Positions 9,043-16,127 of a stretch of 39,361 nt of DNA are shown here, piece after piece. The notes beneath the pieces are model-generated. The model saw nothing but the letters and a program-made list of their open reading frames with translations. It ran no database searches and was not told the DNA's origin. A program made the position numbers and the translations under genes. The stretch's first letter is position 1, and every line of letters starts with the position of its first letter. Source of the DNA: an uncultured bacterium (GTDB lineage Bacteria > DUMJ01); contig CALGNK010000050.1 in the NCBI GenBank assembly GCA_937958695.1, positions 1-39,361 of the forward strand. The letters run 5' to 3'.

Positions 9043-9826
9043 TATCTCTTCCTCCCAAATATTTTCTTAACATATCAATACTATTTATTTCTCTAAAAAG
9101 ATAAATATAACTTTTACTTTCATCTATTGAAAACTTATAGAAAGAACTAAGTTTTGAACTTCCCAAAAGAGACCTTTCTAAGTTTTGAAAAGAAATAGAA
9201 AATATTTTCTGTGGTGAAAGTAAAATGTGTTCTATCTCTTGAAGTTTGAGTTTATAAATGCTTTCCTCCTCTGCAATTTTATATAGATTGTATAAAATTA
9301 ATACTGGAGATAAATTTTTACAGCCTGTCTTTGTAATCTCTCTTATAATTCTCCCTTTTCTACCAGGTATTCCCTGTCCAAATAATTTTCCAATCTGACT
9401 TTCAGTTAAAGTTTCTATTATGCTACTAAATCCACTTTTGATACATTTATTACTCTTGCCATAAGAAACAATAAGATTATTTAATAATTCTTCTCTAGAA
9501 TAATTATCAGCTTCTAGAGTTGTCCACCATCTGTATAAACAGGAATTGAAACATAAATTTATCCAAATTATTCCCCATAAAATTTGAGATTCTGATCCTT
9601 CTTTAAAGTAGACATCTCTAAGTATGTGAAAAAGATGGGTAAGACTTTTCTTTTTGTCTATTAATTCTGAATTCCTAAGATAGTAGACAAAGGCTTCAAT
9701 TTGCTTGGGCCCTAAAGAGTTGTCCTCAAAGAAGTTAGACCCCTTATTTAGAAAGTTATACAACCATTCTTGCCTCAATCCAAAAGATTGATATTTGAAA
9801 CCTTTAACACTTACCATACATTCCAT
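9032..9826 (-). CDS. Stand-alone DUF4007 protein of the BREX operon
   Basis: 264 residues from the first ATG; a second ATG three codons later (9817) is an equally good start, since it lies 10 nt after a GGAG and overlaps the BrxP stop as ATGGTAA. The whole chain resembles DUF4007, a helical DNA-binding-like family that often neighbours PAPS-reductase-type DNA modification proteins. It also aligns along its full length with residues 532-790 of the upstream BrxP protein (LGPKQIEAFVYYLRNSEL versus LGNKQLESMIQWLKDSEL; IIWINLCFNS versus IIWINLFYNS; KTGCKNLSPVLILYNLY versus KTGSDNIHPIAVLYTLY). It therefore arose by duplication or fission of the same domain. It overlaps BrxP by up to 16 nt and BrxC by 11 nt. 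Function unknown; a target-recognition or adaptor role is a guess. Confidence 0.82.
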   Translation of the reverse strand: MECMVSVKGFKYQSFGLRQEWLYNFLNKGSNFFEDNSLGPKQIEAFVYYLRNSELIDKKKSLTHLFHILRDVYFKEGSESQILWGIIWINLCFNSCLYRWWTTLEADNYSREELLNNLIVSYGKSNKCIKSGFSSIIETLTESQIGKLFGQGIPGRKGRIIREITKTGCKNLSPVLILYNLYKIAEEESIYKLKLQEIEHILLSPQKIFSISFQNLERSLLGSSKLSSFYKFSIDESKSYIYLFREINSIDMLRKYLGGRDNEL

Positions 9827-12183
9827 ACTCCATACTCTAAAATTTGAGAATAGTCAGTTACTGAATTAGAAAGATAGATGTTATCTAAATCAGCTGATAG
9901 ATCAACTTTAATTAGCTCACTTCTATTTTCTTGTAGCCATCTTAAAATGTTTTCTAGCGCTGGTCTTGAGATACCAAAGATTAGGTACGGTCCTCCATCT
10001 TTATTATCTTTCTTGTAAAATTCTGAGACTGTTAAGTTGTATTTACCCTTAGATATAGCATATCTATAAAGCGTATAAAGAACCGCTATCGGATGTATAT
10101 TATCAGAACCTGTCTTACTAAGATATCTATTTTCACCCATCTTTTCAATGTTACCTAAACGCATCTTTTTAAATTGTGGAACATTTTCTAGCATATTTAT
10201 TAATGAATATATACCACTTGAAGCTGTTCTTTTATTCATCCCTTCTTTACTTACTAAAGTTTCAATCAAATTAACAGAAGATAACACTGAATTCCAATCC
10301 AAATTCTGAAGATACCATTTTACGACCGAAGAATTATAAAATAAATTAATCCAAATTATCTGATAAAAAAGGTCTTTATCTTTATCATATATTCTCTTTA
10401 ATTTAAGACTTAAGTCCGTTGGAATTTTTTCTTTAGCTTTTAATAATTCTGAATCTTTCAACCACTGGATCATACTTTCTAACTGTTTATTACCTAAATT
10501 ATTTGTCGAAAACCAATTTTCCATGTTAGAAATATACCCTTCTAACCATATAGCTCTCATTCCAAACGTTAAATATCTCCCAAATCCTTTTAGATTCTCG
10601 TCCCCTTTCATAGTTCCTCCTATTCTATCAACAGACTTTGCTAAAAGACATCCGTTTTCGACGAAATCTAAACATCTAAAGCAGTGAATACACTTATTTG
10701 TATCTATTTTTAAATTAGGTAATGTTGCTATAGCTAAAGAAGGACACTCAGCTTCGCAGTTCCCACAGAGTATGCAGTATGTTGTCTTATAAAGGATTTT
10801 TTTAACTTTACCTAATTCTGAAGAATTTAAATTACACCAAATATCAACAATTGCCCTTTGATTATCTATTTCATAAAGGAAAGACAAACTTTTAGAGCCT
10901 AGAAATATTTCTCCGCTAAATTTCTTCTCATCTCTTTTTCTTATATCGGCAGGTCCTAATATCTTTAGCCATTCAAAAAAATTTTCCCTGGGATTTCTAA
11001 TAATTACTTTTAATCTATCATTTAGTTCTATAAAGTCTATTCTAGTAGTATCTCTTTCTACACCTTCTCCTCCTCCCCTTTTTTTCCAATTTCCTTGAAT
11101 AATATATTTTTTTATTTCTTTCTCATCTGTAATGCCTAAATTTTTAATGTGCTCTGTTATTATCTTTATATATTCGTCAACATAAGTGTTATATTTCTGA
11201 TTCAATATGAACTCTGACCAAGAAGAACCAAAAGGACAAATACTACATCCTATTCTACTAAGTCCAATTCTGTATCCTTTGTTCATTAAGATATTCCTAA
11301 AATAGATGTATAAGAAAACCTCAGCAGTATTCCAATATCTAATAACCTCTGCATTAATCTGTATGTAGTGTTTTACTTCTTCAGCAATTCTTTCGTATCC
11401 GCTTCTTCTCAAGCTCTCCTCTGCTCTTACTCCGTCAAAGACTAAAATTTTTAGTTTATCTTTCTCTGGATTTAAAGATCTTAGTAGTCTTATCTGCGGA
11501 GATGTCTTATACACAGAACAGCACCATCTTATTATCCTGCTAGGAGGCCCAAAGATTTTCCAGAGATCATAAGAATGTTTCTCATTTCTTGCTACATAAA
11601 ACTTTAAATTGGGATATAAGTTTGTATAATATTCCTTTGTCTTTTCATATACTTCATAAGTCGGAGGTATTTCCATAGTAGTATCGGTAAAGATAACAAT
11701 GTAATCGTCTGGAGATAAGGCTCTTGAAACTAAATCTAGCACTACTTGTGAATCTTTCCCTCCACTAAATGATACTATAAAGAAGTCAACTTTATCTTTA
11801 TACTTTTTGTGGGTATCATTTATAAAGTCTATAGCCTCCCCTTCTATAACTTTGAGATTATTCTTGTTTTTTCTTATTAACTCCTTAATGTTGATAGGTT
11901 CTAATTCTAGATGATTTCCATTATCAGCAAGAATTACTTTAGGATCCTCAAATATATTACCACCCTTTACTTCAGCCACTAGCTCCCCTCTGTAATAGTA
12001 TCGCCTCCCTATATTCCAGAGTAATGGCTCTTCACACTTGGGATAATGCCAGTAATTATTTAATCCTAAAAGGTCTAATTCTTCGTAAAATACTGGTCTT
12101 GGGGGAACAATTTCTTGAGAAGACTCTAAACCATCAACTAAGAGCACTCCATTTGAATCTTTATCCCAGACAACCTTATACAA
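9811..12183 (-). CDS. brxP: BrxP: PAPS reductase-like, ferredoxin and DUF4007 fusion protein
   Basis: 790 residues, first gene of the operon. The start is TTG at 12183, supported by AGGAGGAGG just upstream and no in-frame ATG nearby. Domains in order: an N-terminal region (1-115) with a GRRYYYRGELVAEV strand block; a PAPS reductase/ATP-pyrophosphatase domain (115-330) with the PP-loop SFSGGKDS at 138-145 and four cysteines C221, C222, C313, C316 placed to hold an Fe-S cluster, as in DndC-like proteins; a 2[4Fe-4S] ferredoxin (C470, C473, C476, C480 and C498, C501, C504, C512); and a DUF4007 domain (532-790). PP-loop enzymes adenylate a substrate; together with Fe-S clusters this points to a sulfur or other redox modification, plausibly of DNA. 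That chemistry is inferred. It defines the operon as type 4 BREX. Confidence 0.88.
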   Translation of the reverse strand: MYKVVWDKDSNGVLLVDGLESSQEIVPPRPVFYEELDLLGLNNYWHYPKCEEPLLWNIGRRYYYRGELVAEVKGGNIFEDPKVILADNGNHLELEPINIKELIRKNKNNLKVIEGEAIDFINDTHKKYKDKVDFFIVSFSGGKDSQVVLDLVSRALSPDDYIVIFTDTTMEIPPTYEVYEKTKEYYTNLYPNLKFYVARNEKHSYDLWKIFGPPSRIIRWCCSVYKTSPQIRLLRSLNPEKDKLKILVFDGVRAEESLRRSGYERIAEEVKHYIQINAEVIRYWNTAEVFLYIYFRNILMNKGYRIGLSRIGCSICPFGSSWSEFILNQKYNTYVDEYIKIITEHIKNLGITDEKEIKKYIIQGNWKKRGGGEGVERDTTRIDFIELNDRLKVIIRNPRENFFEWLKILGPADIRKRDEKKFSGEIFLGSKSLSFLYEIDNQRAIVDIWCNLNSSELGKVKKILYKTTYCILCGNCEAECPSLAIATLPNLKIDTNKCIHCFRCLDFVENGCLLAKSVDRIGGTMKGDENLKGFGRYLTFGMRAIWLEGYISNMENWFSTNNLGNKQLESMIQWLKDSELLKAKEKIPTDLSLKLKRIYDKDKDLFYQIIWINLFYNSSVVKWYLQNLDWNSVLSSVNLIETLVSKEGMNKRTASSGIYSLINMLENVPQFKKMRLGNIEKMGENRYLSKTGSDNIHPIAVLYTLYRYAISKGKYNLTVSEFYKKDNKDGGPYLIFGISRPALENILRWLQENRSELIKVDLSADLDNIYLSNSVTDYSQILEYGVWNVW

Positions 12184-12203
12184 TACCTCCTCCTAAAACT
12201 AAC

Positions 12204-12229
12204 AGTATAATTCTATATAGAATTATACT
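12204..12229. promoter_or_regulatory. Perfect 26-bp palindrome overlapping the BREX operon promoter
   Basis: One half is AGTATAATTCTAT and the second half is its exact reverse complement. It lies 21 nt upstream of the brxP TTG start. It contains TATAAT on both strands; for the minus strand, a weak -35 (TTGTAT) lies 18 nt further upstream. No T-run follows, so it is not a terminator. It fits an operator for a dimeric repressor placed on the -10 element, perhaps bound by a protein of the operon itself. Confidence 0.7.
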
Positions 12230-12250
12230 ATACCAACACTTTAAAATACA

Positions 12251-12263
12251 ACAACTTAGTTGT
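12251..12263. repeat. Short inverted repeat between protease gene and BREX operon
   Basis: ACAACT-T-AGTTGT, a 6-bp perfect inverted repeat downstream of the protease stop. On the minus strand it is followed by TGTATTTT, so it could be a weak terminator of the protease gene or a second operator half-site pair. Confidence 0.3.
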
Positions 12264-12295
12264 CTAACTTTATAAATGTTTCATTTATTCCACCC

Positions 12296-13783
12296 TTAAT
12301 CTGCAGGTGCTGTTAGCTCTTCATATAGGAATAAAAGCCACTGGTAGCCTTGATTAGATTGAGCAAAATCTAAAGCATTATATTTAGTGTATCCATCATT
12401 ATAATAATAAAGACTGGAAGGAAACCATATGGAGTATCCCTTTGCGCTGGAGTATCCTGAGTAATTGAAGTAGGGTGTAGATAAAGTAATATCATCTATA
12501 AGTTTTAGTGCGGTATTCCGAAGATTGTTATGACTTGTATAGTTTGCTATAAGATTTGCAAATTGGTAGAGGTCTATATAGACATCTGGATAATTCGAGT
12601 AAGGAGAAAAACCTTGCGTTTGATTCCTCAAATTCATAATATCACTAGCAGAGTTACCAATACATTCTCTTAAATAATTGGCAAAATGATAGATGTCATC
12701 AACAATAGCATCTACTTTAGATAGGTCCTTTACCGCTATGGTTCTTTCTATTCTGGGGTAACTATTGAAGTATGTCTGAGCTATTAATATACCTAGACTT
12801 TCAGAAGGCATAGTAGAATTTAATACAAGCTGATTAAACATAATATCCCATCTAGTTATACCTACCCAACCAATAGCCTCAGATGAGACAAGATAGCTTA
12901 CCAAATCCTTTATCTCATAGTCAACCTCTATATTCCCCATAACGCAGGCATCAAAAAATAAAAGGTCAATCTTTCTTCTAAGAAGATTTTTTACAGATTG
13001 CAATACTGATTTTATTTCTGTTATAGAGATAGAATCTCCCCCATATATGTCGTCCCAGCATATATCTCTAACCAAATTTTCTCCTAATACTCTTTTCCTC
13101 CATCCACTTCCATGATCTCCAATAATTATTAAATACTTTTTGGCTGGGAAGTTTTGTATTCCGTAATTTAGAAAATTCTGTAAAGTATTTGGATCCCCAA
13201 AGTTATAATTCCCTTGAGCTAAAGTCTCAAAAGCTCCATTGTGAAAGTAGTATAGATACGAAAGTGGGTTTGTCCCGCTAAGCCCAGCAAGAATTAGTAT
13301 ATTTATACCTGCAGTCGAAGTAACATTTGAAAGACGACTCAATTCATTCTGAAAATATGGACCTAAATTGTTATGTCCATCTATGTACCACAAAACACTC
13401 CATTCTACATTGATTGTTACAGATTTTGATGCCTCACTAATATTCCCTAATTTGTCTATAGCTTTTACTGTAATTGTATGTATCGTATTATGTCTAAGCC
13501 CGCTTGTATCCCAATTGCACTGATATGGGTTTGTTTGATCTTCTCCTATCTTGTTACCATCTACATAAAATTCCACCCTTTGAATTCCATTTGAAGTTTT
13601 TAAAAATTTATTCTTACTTATGGCTTGAGCTTCAATTTGAACTATTGCAGAGCCAGGAACTATATTATCTGGACTAGTGATAGTAACAAGAGGATTTTCC
13701 CAGCATCCGCTACATCCAGATTGTCCTATTATAAATAGACCAAGTATTATATAAAGCACTAAAAAACTCAGGCGTTTTTTCAT
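12296..13783 (-). CDS. Clostripain-family (C11) lipoprotein protease with Ig-like domain
   Basis: 495 residues. An N-terminal hydrophobic segment (4-20) ends in QSGC with C24 as the likely lipid-bearing cysteine, so the protein is probably an exported lipoprotein; the lipobox is not fully canonical. Residues about 30-125 look like a bacterial Ig-like domain (VEFYVDGNKIGED, then VKAIDKLGN). Residues 128-495 are a caspase-fold peptidase of the clostripain family, with the catalytic pair H224 in GDHGSGW and C280 in FDACVMG. It has no Shine-Dalgarno site; an extended -10 element ends 8 nt before the ATG, so the mRNA may be leaderless. It lies 112 bp upstream of the BREX operon on the same strand, but nothing else ties it to that system. 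Confidence 0.85.
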   Translation of the reverse strand: MKKRLSFLVLYIILGLFIIGQSGCSGCWENPLVTITSPDNIVPGSAIVQIEAQAISKNKFLKTSNGIQRVEFYVDGNKIGEDQTNPYQCNWDTSGLRHNTIHTITVKAIDKLGNISEASKSVTINVEWSVLWYIDGHNNLGPYFQNELSRLSNVTSTAGINILILAGLSGTNPLSYLYYFHNGAFETLAQGNYNFGDPNTLQNFLNYGIQNFPAKKYLIIIGDHGSGWRKRVLGENLVRDICWDDIYGGDSISITEIKSVLQSVKNLLRRKIDLLFFDACVMGNIEVDYEIKDLVSYLVSSEAIGWVGITRWDIMFNQLVLNSTMPSESLGILIAQTYFNSYPRIERTIAVKDLSKVDAIVDDIYHFANYLRECIGNSASDIMNLRNQTQGFSPYSNYPDVYIDLYQFANLIANYTSHNNLRNTALKLIDDITLSTPYFNYSGYSSAKGYSIWFPSSLYYYNDGYTKYNALDFAQSNQGYQWLLFLYEELTAPAD

Positions 13784-13791
13784 CTATAGTC

Positions 13792-13800
13792 ATTATAACA
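13792..13800 (-). promoter_or_regulatory. Extended -10 promoter of the clostripain-family gene
   Basis: Reads TGTTATAAT on the minus strand, an extended -10. A poor -35 (TTTAAA) is 16 nt upstream. Only 8 nt separate it from the ATG, so transcription should begin at or next to the start codon. Confidence 0.5.
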
Positions 13801-13827
13801 TTTAATTTATATTTTTAAACTGTTTTC

Positions 13828-13856
13828 TTTACTCCTTCATATCTCTATGTTATATT
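13828..13856 (+). promoter_or_regulatory. Sigma-70 promoter of the GH127 gene
   Basis: TTTACT, 17-nt spacer, TATATT. It is about 30 nt upstream of a small leader frame and 95 nt upstream of the GH127 start. It runs divergently from the protease promoter at 13792-13800. Confidence 0.5.
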
Positions 13857-13887
13857 AATCATAATCTCAGATAAGTTGGAGGTAGTT

Positions 13888-13968
13888 ATGATTGTAAGAG
13901 TTATATATAAAGAAACTGTGCTAGGAAATCCTAATAAGGAGATGACTAATAATGCTTCCAAACCGTGA
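13888..13968 (+). CDS. Possible 26-residue leader peptide overlapping the GH127 start
   Basis: ATG at 13888 is preceded by a good ribosome site (GGAGG, 6 nt before). The frame codes for MIVRVIYKETVLGNPNKEM and a few more residues, and ends with TGA at 13966, inside the GH127 gene in another frame. The GH127 ATG (13952) has its own AAGGAG within the small frame. The arrangement suggests translational coupling or a leader peptide, but the peptide resembles nothing known and could be chance. Confidence 0.35.
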   Translation: MIVRVIYKETVLGNPNKEMTNNASKP

Positions 13969-15862
13969 ACCCCTTATAGAGATACCATTCATTGAATTGC
14001 CAATTGGTTCAGTAAAACCAGAGGGATGGTTACTTAATCAGTTGATTATTCAGGCTAATGGACTAACTGGACATTTAGAGGAGATTTGGGAGTCAGTAGG
14101 ACCAAATAGTGGGTGGTTAGGGGGGAGTGGAGAAAACTGGGAGAGAGGACCGTATTACTGTGATGGACTTATCCCTTTAGCCTACCTAATTAATGATGAA
14201 AGACTTATAGAAAAGGCTAAGAAGTGGATAAGCTGGAGCTTAAATAGCCAGACAGAAGATGGTAATTTTGGCCCTAAAGATAATCTTGACTGGTGGCCTA
14301 GAATGGTAATGCTTAAGGCTCTTATACAGTACTATGAAGCAACAAAAGATGATAGAGTTATAGAATTTATGAGAAGATACTTTTTGTATCAGAGAAACCA
14401 TATAGAGAAGAGGCCTCTTGAAAGCTGGGCTATGGCAAGAGGAGCAGAGAATATTTATTCTATATACTGGTTATATAATATTACAGGTGACGAGTTCCTC
14501 TTAGACCTTGCAGAGATCATTTTTAAACAGACATTAGATTGGACAGACATATTTACCAATTTCCCATATACAAGACCTATAAAGTTTTACTACGATTGGA
14601 AAAAATTTAAGGATTTAAGGTTTCTTGAGCTTATAAATTACCATACTCACCATGTTGTTAATGTGGCGATGGGGATAAAGTATCCTGCATTGTACTACCA
14701 GTTAACTGGAGAAGAAAGGCATAAAAAAGCTATAGAATTGGCAATAGATAACTTGACTAGATACCATGGGGTTGCTAACGGAATGTTTACTGGTGATGAA
14801 CATTTAAGTGGAAGAAGTCCTTCACAGGGAACAGAATTATGTGCAGTTGTAGAGTATATGTTCTCATTGCAAAATGTTATAAAGGGTGTCCAAAATAACA
14901 TAAAATATGCAGACCTGTTAGAAAAGGTTGCCTATAACGCCTTACCAGCTACATTTACTGAAGATATGTGTGCACATCAATACGACCAACAGGTAAATCA
15001 GGTCCTTGTATCAATAGCAAAGAGGGATTGGTATAACAATAATGATGACTCAAATATCTTTGGTTTAGAACCAAATTTTGGTTGTTGCACTGCAAATATG
15101 CATCAGGGATGGCCTAAATTTGTGAAGAACTTATGGTTTACTACTCTAGATGGTGGGCTTATCGCTGTTGTCTATGCTCCAAATACAGTTAATACAAAGA
15201 TAGATGGAATAGATGTATCTATTAAAGAAGAGACAGACTATCCTTTTAATGAAAATATCAGATTCACCATCAGTTGTAAGGAGAAGGTCTTATTCCCTCT
15301 AAGGCTAAGGATACCTCTTTGGTGTGATTTTCCAGAAATTAGAGTCAATGGGAAACAATCTTCTAATGCCACCCAAGGAACGTATTACAAGATTATTAGG
15401 GAATGGGAGGATGGAGATAAGGTAGAGCTTAGACTGCCAATGAGGATAAGAAAGAATTCTTGGTTTAACAATTCTGTAAGCATTGAGAGAGGGCCATTGG
15501 TATTTGCCCTAAAGATAGAAGAGGAACGTAGAAAGATAGGAGGAAAAGACCCATTTAATGATTGGGAGATATATCCCAAGAGCCCTTGGAATTATGCACT
15601 TTTATTAGATGAAAAAGATCTGGACGAGTCATTCTCCATTGAGGTAAGCGATATTCCATTCCAGCCATTTAATTCTAAAAATCCTCCAGTCTTATTAAAG
15701 GGAAGGGCAAAAAGGATAGAAGAATGGAAGCTAGAGAATAACTCTGCAGGTAGACTACCTGTTAGTCCAGTAGATATAGATGGTGAAATAGAAGAGGTAA
15801 TTTTAGTCCCTTATGGTGGGGCAAAGCTTAGAATAACTCAGTTTCCATACACTTTAAGATAA
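13952..15862 (+). CDS. GH127 (DUF1680) beta-L-arabinofuranosidase
   Basis: 636 residues, the usual length. It has the (alpha/alpha)6 barrel sequence style followed by beta-rich C-terminal domains. The zinc and catalytic set known from GH127 HypBA1 is kept with its spacing: E295-x-C297 (GTELCAVVEY) and the pair C378-C379 (FGCCTANMHQGW), where the first Cys of the pair corresponds to the nucleophile. The enzyme removes beta-L-arabinofuranose from oligosaccharides or glycopeptides; the exact substrate here is not known, since the family also holds other activities. No signal peptide is seen, so it should act in the cytoplasm on imported sugars. It is followed after 22 nt by a small ribbon-helix-helix gene and a terminator. 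Confidence 0.88.
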   Translation: MLPNREPLIEIPFIELPIGSVKPEGWLLNQLIIQANGLTGHLEEIWESVGPNSGWLGGSGENWERGPYYCDGLIPLAYLINDERLIEKAKKWISWSLNSQTEDGNFGPKDNLDWWPRMVMLKALIQYYEATKDDRVIEFMRRYFLYQRNHIEKRPLESWAMARGAENIYSIYWLYNITGDEFLLDLAEIIFKQTLDWTDIFTNFPYTRPIKFYYDWKKFKDLRFLELINYHTHHVVNVAMGIKYPALYYQLTGEERHKKAIELAIDNLTRYHGVANGMFTGDEHLSGRSPSQGTELCAVVEYMFSLQNVIKGVQNNIKYADLLEKVAYNALPATFTEDMCAHQYDQQVNQVLVSIAKRDWYNNNDDSNIFGLEPNFGCCTANMHQGWPKFVKNLWFTTLDGGLIAVVYAPNTVNTKIDGIDVSIKEETDYPFNENIRFTISCKEKVLFPLRLRIPLWCDFPEIRVNGKQSSNATQGTYYKIIREWEDGDKVELRLPMRIRKNSWFNNSVSIERGPLVFALKIEEERRKIGGKDPFNDWEIYPKSPWNYALLLDEKDLDESFSIEVSDIPFQPFNSKNPPVLLKGRAKRIEEWKLENNSAGRLPVSPVDIDGEIEEVILVPYGGAKLRITQFPYTLR

Positions 15863-15884
15863 GATATTTAGGAGGGAATATAGA

Positions 15885-16103
15885 ATGATGGAAGATCAGG
15901 AGATAATGAAACTAGAACAGGAGCAGGAAAAGAATAAGAGAATAAGATACTCTATGGATATTAGAGAGGACCTGAAACGGAGATTTTTCTCTGTGGCATA
16001 TCTCTTAGGGAAACGTCCTAATAGACTTTTAGAAGAAATCATAGAGGAGAATCTTCCTAAGCTAGAAGAAGAGGCAAGAAAAAAGTTGGGACAGCTCTCC
16101 TAA
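15885..16103 (+). CDS. Small ribbon-helix-helix-like protein
   Basis: 72 residues: a charged N terminus (EQEQEKNKR), a short strand RIRYSMDI, then two helices (REDLKRRFFSVAYLLGKRPNRLLEEIIEENL). This is the CopG/Arc ribbon-helix-helix pattern, so a DNA-binding dimer is likely. It follows GH127 by 22 nt with its own GGAGG and probably shares its mRNA. It may regulate this locus, or be an antitoxin-like orphan; no toxin gene is adjacent. The terminator begins inside its last codons. Confidence 0.6.
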   Translation: MMEDQEIMKLEQEQEKNKRIRYSMDIREDLKRRFFSVAYLLGKRPNRLLEEIIEENLPKLEEEARKKLGQLS

Positions 16104-16124
16104 GAGCTGTCCCTGAATGTAAAA
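16088..16124. terminator. Strong hairpin terminator between convergent genes
   Basis: GGGACAGCTCT and its exact complement AGAGCTGTCCC form an 11-bp stem with a 4-nt loop (16088-16113). The sequence beyond is A/T-rich on both sides, and the hairpin lies between the ends of the RHH gene and the GH35 gene, so it may serve both. Confidence 0.75.
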
Positions 16125-16127
16125 TTT

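Noticed and set aside
9811-12183. Calling the locus a Dnd/Ssp phosphorothioation system
   Set aside because: The PAPS-reductase domain is similar, but DndB, DndD and DndE-type genes are missing, while PglZ, BrxC and BrxL are clearly present.
12204-12229. Reading the 26-bp palindrome as a terminator of the protease gene
   Set aside because: No T-run follows on the minus strand, the stem is almost all A/T, and it lies right at the next operon's -10; an operator fits better.
12024-12275. 83-codon plus-strand frame over the brxP start
   Set aside because: It lies opposite brxP and its promoter, has no ribosome site and shows no family pattern.
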